NCBI RefSeq assembly: GCF_001625215.2
Contig: NC_030381.2
Location: 50,429,214 to 50,493,213, forward strand
Direction of reading: 5' to 3'
Source: Daucus carota subsp. sativus
Taxonomy: Eukaryota > Streptophyta > Magnoliopsida > Apiales > Apiaceae
DNA length: 64,000 nt
Under the pieces are notes generated by a model that worked only from the letters and a program-made list of their open reading frames with translations, searched no databases and had not been told where the DNA came from. This document shows, piece by piece, positions 33,732 to 44,269 of the stretch (position 1 is the stretch's first letter; every line of letters begins with the position of its first letter). Both the position numbers and the translations under genes were made by a program.

Positions 33732-36700
33732 ATGGTGTCGCCGGAGAATAACCCCAATTGGATGTTTGATTGTGGATTGCTCGACGATGTTCCTGTTCCT
33801 GGTGGTCATCTTCCTTCTCTTGAACCTAGGTTTCAATGGCCCACCAATGCGTTTCCTGATTCTACTGTCTTGAGGTTTGTGTTTCTTCATTTTCTTGAAA
33901 AAAATGACATTTTGTTTTTAAAGATTTGATTTTTTGTGGATTTTTGCGAGTTTTATTGTCTTTTGTGGTTAAAAATTGGATCTTTGGGATGGGTTTTTGT
34001 TCTTTCAGGTGTTTAATGGATGTGTGATTTGTATCACATCTGTTTGTACAAAATTTACTTTCATAGATAATAGTTTGTGATGAACTACATGAGCATATTA
34101 TTAAAGACATTCATTTGAGGAGAAAGAATAAGATGTAGGAGGGATTTGATTACTGTGCTAGAAACTGTCTTTAGTAATTGAGTGAATGACTCATGTCTTT
34201 AGAGGTGTTGATTGTCATTTCTGATTAGATAGTTAGTTATATCGGGCTGAAGTTGGAATTCAGTACTACCCTGATCGGGCCTCAAGTTTGCATTTCCAAT
34301 CAGATTTGAGATGCCAGAATGGAGGGAATGAAATATGGTCAGAGTGGAAACAAATTTGCACTGTTTTAATGAAGATAACAGAGGTAGAAGGGAAGTTTTG
34401 AAAAAAAATTGAGTGAGTGCAAAATTGTTATGATGAGATTTGGAAAGAAATTGAGCATAGGAGGGAATGAAGCATTCTTCTCAAATTGGGGTGTGATCTC
34501 TGGTATAGGGTGTAAGGAATGGAATGGAGGAAGGAATGAAAATTATGAACATAGTTGAAATTTTCATTCCATTCCTTCCAAATTCATTCACCGCAACAAA
34601 ACACAACATAAAGGATTAGCCAAAACCAGTTCTATGTTTTTCGACTTCAAGAATGTTCGGTGATCGCTTTACCTAGAAAAGGGAATATCGTGCTATCCTG
34701 AAAAAGAGAGAGTTAGGGTTCATTACCAGTTAAAGTGATTTGCCTAGTAATTTTCAGCTTTTGTGATTGACATTGTGCAGTAATGTAATTAAATTGCTTG
34801 GAGTTCCATCTGAAACTTTCTAAAGGTTCTCAATTTCCTATAACTCATATTGTAATTAGTTGAGAGGAAAGTCAAGTGTGTTGAATGAGGTAGATCCAAG
34901 GGCCATGGATTTGAGCCAGACAGTTGGGGAGAAAAGTGCGGCTCCCTTACATTTCTAACCAGTCTGAACGTAAAGTTTTCAAAACTAACCAGCCTACGTT
35001 CAACTTTTCAAAACTAACCAGCCTAATTCAACAAAAGTCGGGCGACCCATGCATGAAATTTCCCCAGGGCCGGTCGCCCCTGACGAGGGCGACCCCCATT
35101 GATTTTCTCCGTGGGCAGGTCGCCCTCCACAGGGGCGTCCCCTACCCGACCTTTTTTCCAAAAATTGTATACGCAATTACTTTTTTACTGTATTAAATAT
35201 TTTATTTAAAATCAAATTTTATTTGTTTTGTGAAATAAATATAATTAATAACATGAAATAATATATATCTTAGCACCAGCGTTCTAAAAGTCGGCGATTA
35301 ATCGGGATTAATCGCCGATTAATCGTTGTTCGGTCGCGGATTAATCGGGAAATTTTTTAAAATTTGAAATTAAAAAGTAATTTTAAATTTTGCATAAGAA
35401 TGTTTTCTTACTGTATATTGATTTGATTAAATCTTATTAACTGATTAATTATCTTTTTGCGTAAAGATTTATATTTTATAATATTTCTTTTATAAATGGG
35501 TAGTAGAAATGTATATTTATCATTCTATGCTAATATCTTCAAAATATTAATATGAAATTAAGTACATATACATGTTAGTCTATCTGTTTTTATTCTATTT
35601 TTAATTACTAAAAATTATCTATATATTTAGTTATTAGAGTTAAGTACAAATAGATCGAAAACAAATAATAAAACTTTTCTTTTGACAAATATAATAAAAC
35701 CTCTATCTGTTTTGAAGGTTCCAAGGACTTGGTAATTACCGATAATAAGTAAACAAAATACATAAAAAAGGAAAATTCGAACAAACAATATCTAAATAGA
35801 ATGCCGTTTACCTATAGTGGGTACATCTCAAAAGTCACACGATTCTTAAACCAAATTTTTATTTATGTCTCACTTTTTCCCACTTTGTACTTGTAAAAGC
35901 AGAGTACACAGATTCTTGAAGTTCTGACCCATCTCAAATTCTTTGAAGAAATCCCTTTGAGTTAGGTATTTTCTCCACAAGATCACCCCCATTACTATAT
36001 GTATTGTATCTTATATGTAATGTCTCAACTTTTGTTGTTCAAGTAATTCAAATTTTATATTATTTTTTTCAGTTATTTGATATATGTAAAGTTTAGTCCA
36101 AATAAAGTCAGTTTTACTGGTTTCGAGAAAGATCAACATGTGTATGTGTTTTAGTGTTCTGTCGTTTATTATGTTATGTTAGGTTTCCTTTATTGTCCTT
36201 ATGAATTTCAATGCTTGAATCATTATAAAACATTATGACATAAGAATGAAGAAAAGCACAAGAACTGCATAATAACGTAACAACCGATCTACTAGACTAA
36301 GAGTACATAATCAGATCAAGAAATAAAAACGTACGAGTACATGGTCAGGTACATAACCATAAACAAACTACATACGAGGGAAATCCTACTTCTTCTTATG
36401 GCCGAAGATGTGGCTTCCGGTGTGACATCTTCGACCCTTTCCCTTCGCAGCTCTAGGTGGCTGCTGTCGATGCTCATCCTCAGGTTGCTCCTCGGCCTCG
36501 GAGTGCCCTGGTACTGCTGTGCTGGGGGGCGCCCATGGACTACTCTCACCAGTGTACGAAGCAAAAGTGGACATCTGTATAGGAGTAGGAGTGGACCTCT
36601 CTGGTGGCGGTGCGAATGGAAACGCGGGTGCCCCGAAGATGTAGGACTGGCTAGCAAATGACGGCACCGGGACCTGTGGCGGAGGTGTGGTGTACTGATC

Positions 36701-39700
36701 CCTCAGGAAAGACATGTCAGGACGATAAGCATCTGCATCCTGGAACTGGTATGACTCCTGCGACTGACGCTCAGCAGACATGTCCTGGTCATCCTCTGAT
36801 CTGACCGTAAAGCCACGTGGACCACCCTCGTAGTCATCCCCTGCATATGTAGATGGCCTGACCGTCGACGCGGGCCAGGAGTCCCATCCATCCGCCCTAG
36901 AAGTACCCGCTACATCCCCAACCGGCGAAGAAGAAGTGCCAACCAGGTGTGACCAACCTCCCGTGTCTGAGCTACCACTGGCCACGTGAGTGTAGTACGT
37001 GCCTGGCTCCGGCTCAACTGGTGTAACTGGTGGCCGTCCTCTGTGTCTGCTAGGGTTTCTTGAACCCCTAAAACGTCCTAACAACCCCTGTACAATCCTC
37101 TGTGCCCGAGCAAGATCCAGGGTAGCAGGGTCAATGGCACTCTCCATATCTACAAGCTGATCCTCCTGTTAACAGCCATGTGAAGACATAATCAGATGAA
37201 GAATAGTTATAACAGAACATATAGAAAATAAGCTAGCATAGTAATGGAAGGAAGTTAGAAGAACAGTTACAAGGGAGTTTACCAGTGCCTGTGTGGCGCT
37301 CTGTGTGCCCTGGAAAGCCTCTGCAGTCCTCCAATAGACGGGGTTTACAATGTATCTACGTGTCACTGCAAGAAACCAAGGCATGTATGCCGCAGTGCAA
37401 CCCTCGCCAAACATGAGTGGGGGAGATGTAAGAGCTCGCTCAAGGGACCTATCCCATATACGAGTGTGAGACTCCCTGGCGCCCTCCCAGTTAATGGCCT
37501 CGTTGACAATGGTGTGCAGGTTACTATGATTCGCACGTGGAGAGGATGTGGGTATGTCCTGCACGAACCCGAACTGCCTCGTCACCCTATCAGTATAACA
37601 CCACTCCACATAGGCCATGTACATTAAAGGCGTAGGAGCAGTCCAACGCAGGTACAAATCATACTCAGGCTGATGCTCGTCATCAAAATGTGCATACGGC
37701 CTCCACCGAAAATTTGCCTCAATCATGTTATCCAGCTCGTACCGGGTGATACGACGCTGACCGTGCGGCACCTCAGTACGGGTAAACGGCCCTGTCCACC
37801 TACAACAAAATGTTTATATTATACGTGTGAACTAGTACATGTGCACAAACTGGAGGATATACAAACTTATTGCGATTACGAGAAGAGTAGCATATTACAA
37901 ACCTTAGCGCAAGTGGGTAGATAATCAGGGGTGTGGCCGTGTGTCGGGGAGCTAATGTAGGGAACCGCTCGTATATCCACACCTAGTGTGAAGGTACATA
38001 CATATATGTGCACATCAAAATATATATGAAGAAAAACTTGAAAAATAAAATGATAGTAAATGCGTACCTGTACTAACGTGGCGTATCCAGCGAAGTTTTT
38101 TGTGACTTTATGGGTGGAATCGCACATCTTCCTATAAAGGTATGCAAGAACAGCACTCCCCCAGCTATAACCATCTACGCTCTGCAAGTCACGTAGCATC
38201 CAAAGGAGGTTGAGATTCACATAGTTCCCGCTGCTATCAGGAAACAACGATCCAATAACACACAGTAGGTGTGCCCTGATGTGAAAGATAGTCTACTCAT
38301 CAAAATCCTCCGCTGCCTCGTCCAACCGGGCACAGTCGCCAAAGTTATCAATCAACCAACCGACCCTCAAGCAGTTCTTCCTCACATCAGCCGCCTCGGG
38401 AGTCAGTCCAAGAACATTGCGTATCATGGCCAATCTCTCGCGAGCTGTGGTGGTGAAGCCATGTAGAATAAATGGCCGGCCAGTGGTTCGTAACCCGAGA
38501 ATGTGATGGACATCCTCCAGTGTAATGGTGGCCTCCCCGAAAGGTAGATGAAAAGTGTGCGTCTCTGGACGCCACCTCTCGATAAAAGCAGTAATCAAGC
38601 CCCTGTCATGCTTGACCTGACCCAACCTGAACACCCACTCAAAGCCCGCATCATTAATAGCATATATTATCGCCTGAGGCGGCCTGGTTTGATCAACTAC
38701 ATTCCAGTACTCACCGAAGTTCGTCCTGACTCTAAGATCAGGAATGTCCTGCAATTAAAAATACAGGAACTTGTCAGCAGTTTATAGTGAAGCAAACATT
38801 AACTTTAATAAACAACAGTCCATCAAGTCATTACCGTACTACTGTTCCACACAAAAGTGGACCTATGCGTGTCCTGCAATGTCATCAAAGTGCCGTTAAC
38901 CGGCCCGGGATGATAAGCTGCAGGATCCATCTGCGCCAACAATTTTCAAATATATTTATAATTCGAATTCAAAGCTTTTGTATATATACAAAATCTCATT
39001 CCAACATAATATTTGTAATTCGAATTCAAAGCTTTTGTTTCTAACTAAATTAAATTACTACCTACAAAATCTAACATGCACAAAATCTTAAATTCCAACA
39101 TATCAAATCTATAAATTAGCCTTAATTTCAATTAGCCTTAATTCCAACATATCAAATCTATAAATTAGCCTTAATTTCAATTAGCCTTAATTTCAATTAT
39201 AACAAATCTCAAGCCACAATCAATAAACTAACCGATCTTATAACATGCAACTCAAGCTAATAAAACAACAAATTAATCCAAATCAAGTCATTATATATAC
39301 ACACATTAATTTAGAGAGAATCGAGAGCGTACCTTAAATTAATTTTTGTTCGAATTTCCTATTTATTTTAATTCTCTTAATTTCATAAATATTCTAATTC
39401 TCGAAATTTCATATATTCGAATTATTTATTAATATAATAAAGATTTTTATTAATATAGTTCGAAATTTTTATTTTAATTCGATTATTTTGCTTTTTTTCG
39501 AATTTTTATTATTATAAATCGAATTTTAATATAATTTTGTTTTATGCTAATAATATTAATATAAATCGATTTTTTTTAATATTAGCTATTAATATCTTTT
39601 TTATCCGAATATTTTATTTTATTTCTAATTTTTTTAATTCTCAATATATTTTATATTCGAATATTATATTCTCAATATCTTTTTAATTCTCAATATATTT

Positions 39701-42700
39701 TATATTCGAATATTATATTTTAATATATTTTAATTCGAATATATTTTAACTCGAATATTATTTTATATTATATTTTAATTCGAATATTATATTATATTTT
39801 TAATTGGAATATTATATTTTAATATATTTTAATTCGAATATTTTTTAATTCGAATATTATATTATATTATATTTTAATTCGAATATTATATTATATTTTT
39901 AATTCGAATATTATATTTTAATATATTTTAATTCGAATATTTTTTAATTCGAATATTATATTCTCAATATCTTTTTAATTCGAATATTATATTATATTTT
40001 TTCTCTCCAACTAAATTTAATTACTACCTACAAAATCTAAAAAGCACAAAATCTTAAATTCCAACATATCAAATCTATAAATTATCCTTAATTTCTATTA
40101 TAAATCTTTAAATTTTTTAACAAATTTAAAAATCATAATGTACTACCAAATTTAAAAATTATCCATAATATTTTTTAATTCGAATTTTATATTTTATTTC
40201 AAATTTAATTCTCTTCATTTCAAATTAATTTTCTACCTACAAAATCTAAAATTCCAACATATCAAATCTATAAATTAGCCTTAATTTCAATTATAAATCT
40301 TAAAAATATTTAACAAATTTAAAAATCTAAATGTAATAACAAATCTCAAGGCACAATCATTAAACTAACCGATCTTATAACATGCAAATCAAGCTAATCA
40401 AACAACAAATTAGTCCAAATCAAGTCATTATATATATATATACACTAATTTAGAGAGAATCGAGATAGTACCTTAAATAAGATTTCGAATTTGATTTGGT
40501 ATTAAGCCGCGCTAAATCTCGATTGTGAGCCTCGGGCGACCTCTATTTTCTCCCTATTCTCCCTCTTTTCCCTCTTTTCTCTTCTCCTCCTTTTCTTTCA
40601 CTTCGGCAGTGCAGTGCTTGTGTATGAAATGTGTGTGTTTTGTGGTGTTTTGGGGCTGATGGCTGGGGTTTTAAGCGAAAAAGGAGCACACGTGGTCGCC
40701 CGTGATAGGGTCGACCACGTCACGGCTGTTCAGCAGGGGTCGCCCCTGACAAGGGCGTCCTGCACGGTGAAAAAAAACTACTGAGGTCGCCCCTGACGAG
40801 GGCGTCCGGTGCAGGGGAAATTTTTCAGTTGGGGTCGCCCGAGTTTTGTTGAATTAGGCTGGTTAGTTTTGAAAAGTTGAACGTAGGCTGGTTAGTTTTG
40901 AAAACTTTACGTTCAGACCGGTTAGTTTCGTAAGGGAATATCTCGATTGCAGAGTCATTGTATATTATATGTACAGAGATGGAAAAAGTCATTATTGATG
41001 GAGATGTGTGAACAAGACAACATGGAGTCTGCACATAATGGATATGGCATATTTGATTGCTGCCTATCATGGTCACAGTATTTTGATAAATGCTAGGCAG
41101 TAGATTAGCTCTTCAGTATATATCCCTTAAGGCAGTGTCAGCGAGTCTCTTAGGAATCCTAATATTACAATATTTGGTTTGACTAGTGCAGCAAATAAAC
41201 GTAAACCAAATCATATCAGATTTACTGTTACAAGCAATAAAAATCAGATAGTATGGTGGAAGCATTTGCACTTCTATTTAAAAAATTTGCCTAGTACTAG
41301 TATTTTCTGTTTAAAATCTGTGAACATATATATTTTAGACATTGTAGTTTGTATGCAGTTACTCTTAGGCTATGAAGCACGGGTGCGGCACTTTGTTTTG
41401 GTGCACCTGGGTGCGCCACATGGCATATCCCAGCGTATTGGGTCGGGGATTCACGGGGGTGCGGGGAGGGCATTTTACTTAATTTTGCAGTCAACAAAAA
41501 ACTTGACTTTTAAAGAAAAACACTATGAACTACAAACTGAACCCTAATCGGAAGGAGAGGGCGATTCATCGCGATTCACTACCTTCAGCCACTGTGATGT
41601 TTCCTTCTCTTCTCTTCCTCTTCTTCCTTGAATACTGCAAGTAGTTGTGTATAATATGTATTTAATGTGTATTGTATGCTATGACTGTGTCCGTATGTAT
41701 ATATACACGTATATACGAGTTTGAGACCTTTATCTTCTTCAATTTTTGTGTGCTGTACTGCTGCATTTGTTGACTGTATATACTTGACTAGTGCAAGTTG
41801 CAACTGAATTATTTGTTTAATTTTTGCAAGTCGCAACTAAGTAAATGTGATTTATAATAATATACATCTGTATTCAATAAATGAAAATTGAAAAGTTATG
41901 TCTTTTATTTATTAAGTATGATGATGAACCTATGTATTTGGTTTAATTTGAATGCTACTCCTTTGTTTTGTTAATTAATTAGATATATAATATATATTTT
42001 TCAATTTCTTTTTAATTGCCGTATCACCTACACCCAAATCCCCTTCTCTTTTTTTTTTTCTTTTTTTTTTTGCTGAATTCCGTATACCTGCACCGTAAAT
42101 CCCCGCACCTGCGCTCGTGCTTCATAGCTCTAAGGCAACATTACATGTGTGAGAGAATCCCATTTAGGTTGGCACTTAGGTTAAAGCCGAGACATCCTTT
42201 TGCAATACTGGTAATGATGGCTGAAGAGTGACAGCCAGACAGGAAGAACAAGTTACTCTATCAAATTTTGCATGTCCATTCCCCTGTTTTCTTAGTCTGT
42301 CTTAACAAGTTAGAGTCTAGAGGGCGTAACTGAAGTAGACCCAAGAAATTTGTAACAAAAAGATTCGAAATTGTCAAACCTGTTGGTCTTTAATAAATTA
42401 AAATTCAGTAACATCTTACATACTGATCCAAATTGTTTCCTGCACCTCCAAATATTGGAGACCTCAGTTCCCAGATTATTCGGCTCAGTTTTGGGCCAAA
42501 AGACTATCATGTATGTGTGCTCTAAATACTTTTTACTTGTCATTTTCAGTGCAGAATTTGTTGAATCATTTGGAAACTCGGATGGAATTAAGGAGCATGG
42601 CTCCAGGAAGAGGTTTGTATCCTCTAATTTATCTTTACCATATTCTCTTTGAATCCTTGCTTTTGACAGAGAATTAATGATTCCCTGATTATTTTTGAAA

Positions 42701-43584
42701 TTATCACTACATTATATGTTCTAGACACCAATTTTGTGCCTTCTGATGATGTAATTTGGTAAGTTGGTTCATACTTCATAGTCGCACTGCGCCCTCAGCT
42801 CTGTACTACACGACCTTGAATAATTGTACAACTTTTAAACAGGGTGAAGTCAGGATCATGCAGTGCATCAGACTCCAAAGCATGCAGAGAGAAAATGAGG
42901 AGAGACAGATTAAATGATAGGCAAGCACTCTGTCCTTCCTTCTTGTTCCCTTTTTTATGCTTTCCTCTGTTTTCTAATTTTATCACTGTGTCAAATTAAC
43001 CAATGGTATTACTAAAGGTTCCAAGAGTTGAGTTCTATTTTGGAGCCTGGAAGGCCGCCCAAAATGGACAAGTGTGTTATATTGAGTGATGCCGTCCGAA
43101 TGGTTAATCAGTTGAGGGACGAAGCTAAGAAACTGAAGGAGTCACATGAAGAGTTGCAGGATAAGATAAATGAACTGAAGGTATGCTTGTTTACATTCTG
43201 CTTTACCTCTATTTGATGATTAAACTCCTTGTAGAAGTAATTTGGACATTGTTGGTTTTCCTGAAAGTAACTTGCAAATACATAATATATGTGCCATAAA
43301 TTTGGCTGAACTCATTTGTGTAGGCTGAGAAGAATGAACTTAGAGACGAGAAGCAGAAATTGAAGGCAGAGAAAGAGAAACTGGAACAGCAAGTTAAAGG
43401 CTTGCACCCTCAGCCAGGCTACATGCCGCCTCCAGTTCCTTCTCCATTTCCAGGCCCTGGTCAATTTTTTGGAGGCAAGATGGTGCCGTTTATGGGTTAT
43501 CCTGGAGTTCCCATGTGGCAATTCACACCTCCTGCAGCAGTTGACACAACACAGGATCATGTACTGCATTCCCCAGTTGCCTAA
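33732..43584 (+). CDS. bHLH transcription factor, subgroup IVc (ILR3/bHLH104/bHLH115-like), 235 aa
   Basis: Exons: 33732-33874, 42550-42612, 42843-42920, 43018-43180 and 43324-43584, giving 236 codons. The N-terminus MVSPENNPNW matches Arabidopsis ILR3-like proteins. The basic region and first helix read KACREKMRRDRLNDRFQEL (about residues 81-99), then a loop and second helix (ILSDAVRMVNQLR), then a leucine-zipper-like coiled coil to about residue 180. The C-terminus keeps KMVPFMGYPG and MWQFTPPAAVDTTQDHVL, diagnostic of subgroup IVc, whose members regulate iron-deficiency responses in the nucleus. Intron 3 uses a GC donor (AG-GCAAGC). Intron 1 is 8.7 kb because two transposons sit in it. Confidence 0.93.
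34944..35048. repeat. Left 105-bp terminal inverted repeat of the PMD element
   Basis: Complementary to 40832-40936 with about six mismatches, four of which are clustered near the outer end. Confidence 0.9.
35072..35140. repeat. Left subterminal GC-rich palindromes
   Basis: GGTCGCCC and GGGCGACC form a perfect 8-bp stem around 7 nt at 35072-35094. A second, imperfect unit is at 35118-35140. The end of the terminal repeat (GGGCGACCC) is a half unit. Confidence 0.85.
35279..35360. mobile_element. One end of a hAT-like GATTAATCG element nested in the PMD element
   Basis: CAGCGTTCTAAAAGTCGG followed by CGATTAATCGGGATTAATCG matches the element type at 8235-8401. No matching right end is found, so only a fragment remains. 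Confidence 0.5.
36386..38930 (-). pseudogene. Plant mobile domain (PMD, MAIN-like / PP7 long-form-like) gene with one in-frame stop
   Basis: Exons (minus): 38835-38930, 38068-38748, 37903-37982, 37283-37799 and 36386-37165, together 718 codons with all junctions in frame. Family signatures: MDPAAYHPGPVNGTL start, TFVWN, ERWRPETHTFHLPFGEATITLEDV, HILGLRTTGRP, LLCVIGSLLFPD, YSWGSAVLAYLYRKMC, VWIYERFP and RWTGPF. The C-terminal exon is a proline- and arginine-rich tail ending in basic HIFGHKKK. Host PMD proteins such as MAIN and MAIL1 act in transposon silencing with a PP7-type phosphatase; element-borne copies have unknown roles. A TAG at 38293-38295 (residue about 184) interrupts an otherwise conserved reading frame, so the copy is probably dead unless read through. 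No phosphatase or transposase domain is present. Confidence 0.85.
38931..40500. repeat. AT-rich region with an internal duplication upstream of the PMD gene
   Basis: Blocks recur: 39210-39345 and 40347-40475 (from CTAACCGATCTTATAACATG to GAGAATCGAGA-GTACCTTAAAT) are near copies, and a CCAACATATCAAATCTATAAATTA block recurs at about 39098, 39145, 40060 and 40255. Between them are tandem TTCGAATATTATATTTTAA-type words. No gene is seen. Confidence 0.7.
40690..40840. repeat. Right subterminal GC-rich palindromes of the PMD element
   Basis: Units: ACGTGGTCG with CGACCACGT (40690-40720), GGGTCGCCCCTGACAAGGGCGTCC (within 40737-40760), GGTCGCCCCTGACGAGGGCGTCC (40785-40807) and a half unit at 40832. 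They mirror those at the left end. Confidence 0.85.
40832..40936. repeat. Right 105-bp terminal inverted repeat of the PMD element
   Basis: Inverted copy of 34944-35048. The outer edge is set where similarity stops (GTAAGGG at 40930-40936). Confidence 0.9.
41370..42127. mobile_element. hAT-type element in bHLH intron 1, 758 bp
   Basis: The ends are CTATGAAGCACGGGTGCGG and, on the complement, CTATGAAGCACGAGCGCAGG. Flanks are CTCTTAGG (41362-41369) and CTCTAAGG (42128-42135), an 8-bp duplication with one change. The interior holds no recognisable gene. Confidence 0.75.
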
Positions 43585-43846
43585 GTTTTCCCTGCGATAA
43601 ACCTGAAATCACCCAAGAGACAGGACAGGATGCATTTTCTTTTCTTTCGTTAACTATCTTGTTGACATTTTTTTTTCCTTCGTTACATCTTATATTTAGT
43701 TTCTTCTTGTTAGACCAGTGAGAGGTACTGATAAGTAATTGCTTTTATAGAAATGTCCATGAGCTAAAATTTAATTTTATTATTGTTGTTGCCGTAGAGT
43801 TTGCACAAGTATGTTCAAACGGACCACAATTTAAGACATAAAACAT

Positions 43847-44113
43847 AGGTCCAGGTACCCATATGATGGCTGGAGAGCCGTTATTTAACACAGTTTTCGC
43901 ACCGTTGGATCAGTTCATGGACGGTCAAGATTTGAAAATTTTCTCACGCCATCCGGCGCTTAAAAACCGCTAGACTACAGACGTATAGCGGTTTTTAAGC
44001 GCCGGATGTACGAGAATATTTTTAAATCTTGGCCGTCCATAAACTTATCCAACGGGGGGAAAACTGTGGGTTAAATAATAACCCTCTAGCAATCATATGC
44101 TGGGACCTGGACC
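43847..44113. mobile_element. Foldback Mutator-type MITE between convergent genes, 267 bp
   Basis: It is nearly one perfect hairpin: GGTCCAGGTACCCATATGAT at one end mirrors ATCATATGCTGGGACCTGGACC at the other, and CCGGCGCTTAAAAACCGCTA is mirrored in the centre. CATAAAACAT occurs at both flanks (43837-43846 and 44114-44123), a 9-10 bp duplication. It lies 262 bp past the bHLH stop and 156 bp past the TauE/SafE stop. Confidence 0.85.
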
Positions 44114-44269
44114 CATAAAACATGATAACTCAACCAAGGCTGGTCGGAGTTATAAAAGTGGAATTTGCCCGTCTCCATCTTTCTCTATAATAAAAACATT
44201 GGTAAACATTATTAAGCTTCCTCCTTCATAATCATACAATGGGGATACAACATAATTGCAGGCTTTTCT

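Larger units (their letters stand above)
34944..40936. mobile_element. 6.0-kb terminal-inverted-repeat element carrying a plant mobile domain gene
   Basis: Two 105-bp inverted copies (34944-35048 and 40832-40936) match at about 94 percent by eye, starting CCCTTAC and containing AACTAACCAGCCT twice. Just inside them are GC-rich palindromes of the type GGTCGCCC-CTGACGA-GGGCGACC. The interior has a PMD gene on the minus strand and long AT-rich DNA. PMD genes are known passengers of Mutator-like elements. No target duplication or transposase is visible. It lies in intron 1 of the bHLH gene. Confidence 0.8.

Noticed and set aside
36341..36661. Plus-strand open frame opposite the PMD C-terminal exon
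   Set aside because: It is a shadow of the GC-rich coding exon on the minus strand.
34930..40950. A 9-bp target duplication around the PMD element
   Set aside because: Flanking bases (AGTGCGGCT on the left, AATATCTCG on the right) do not match at any nearby shift.
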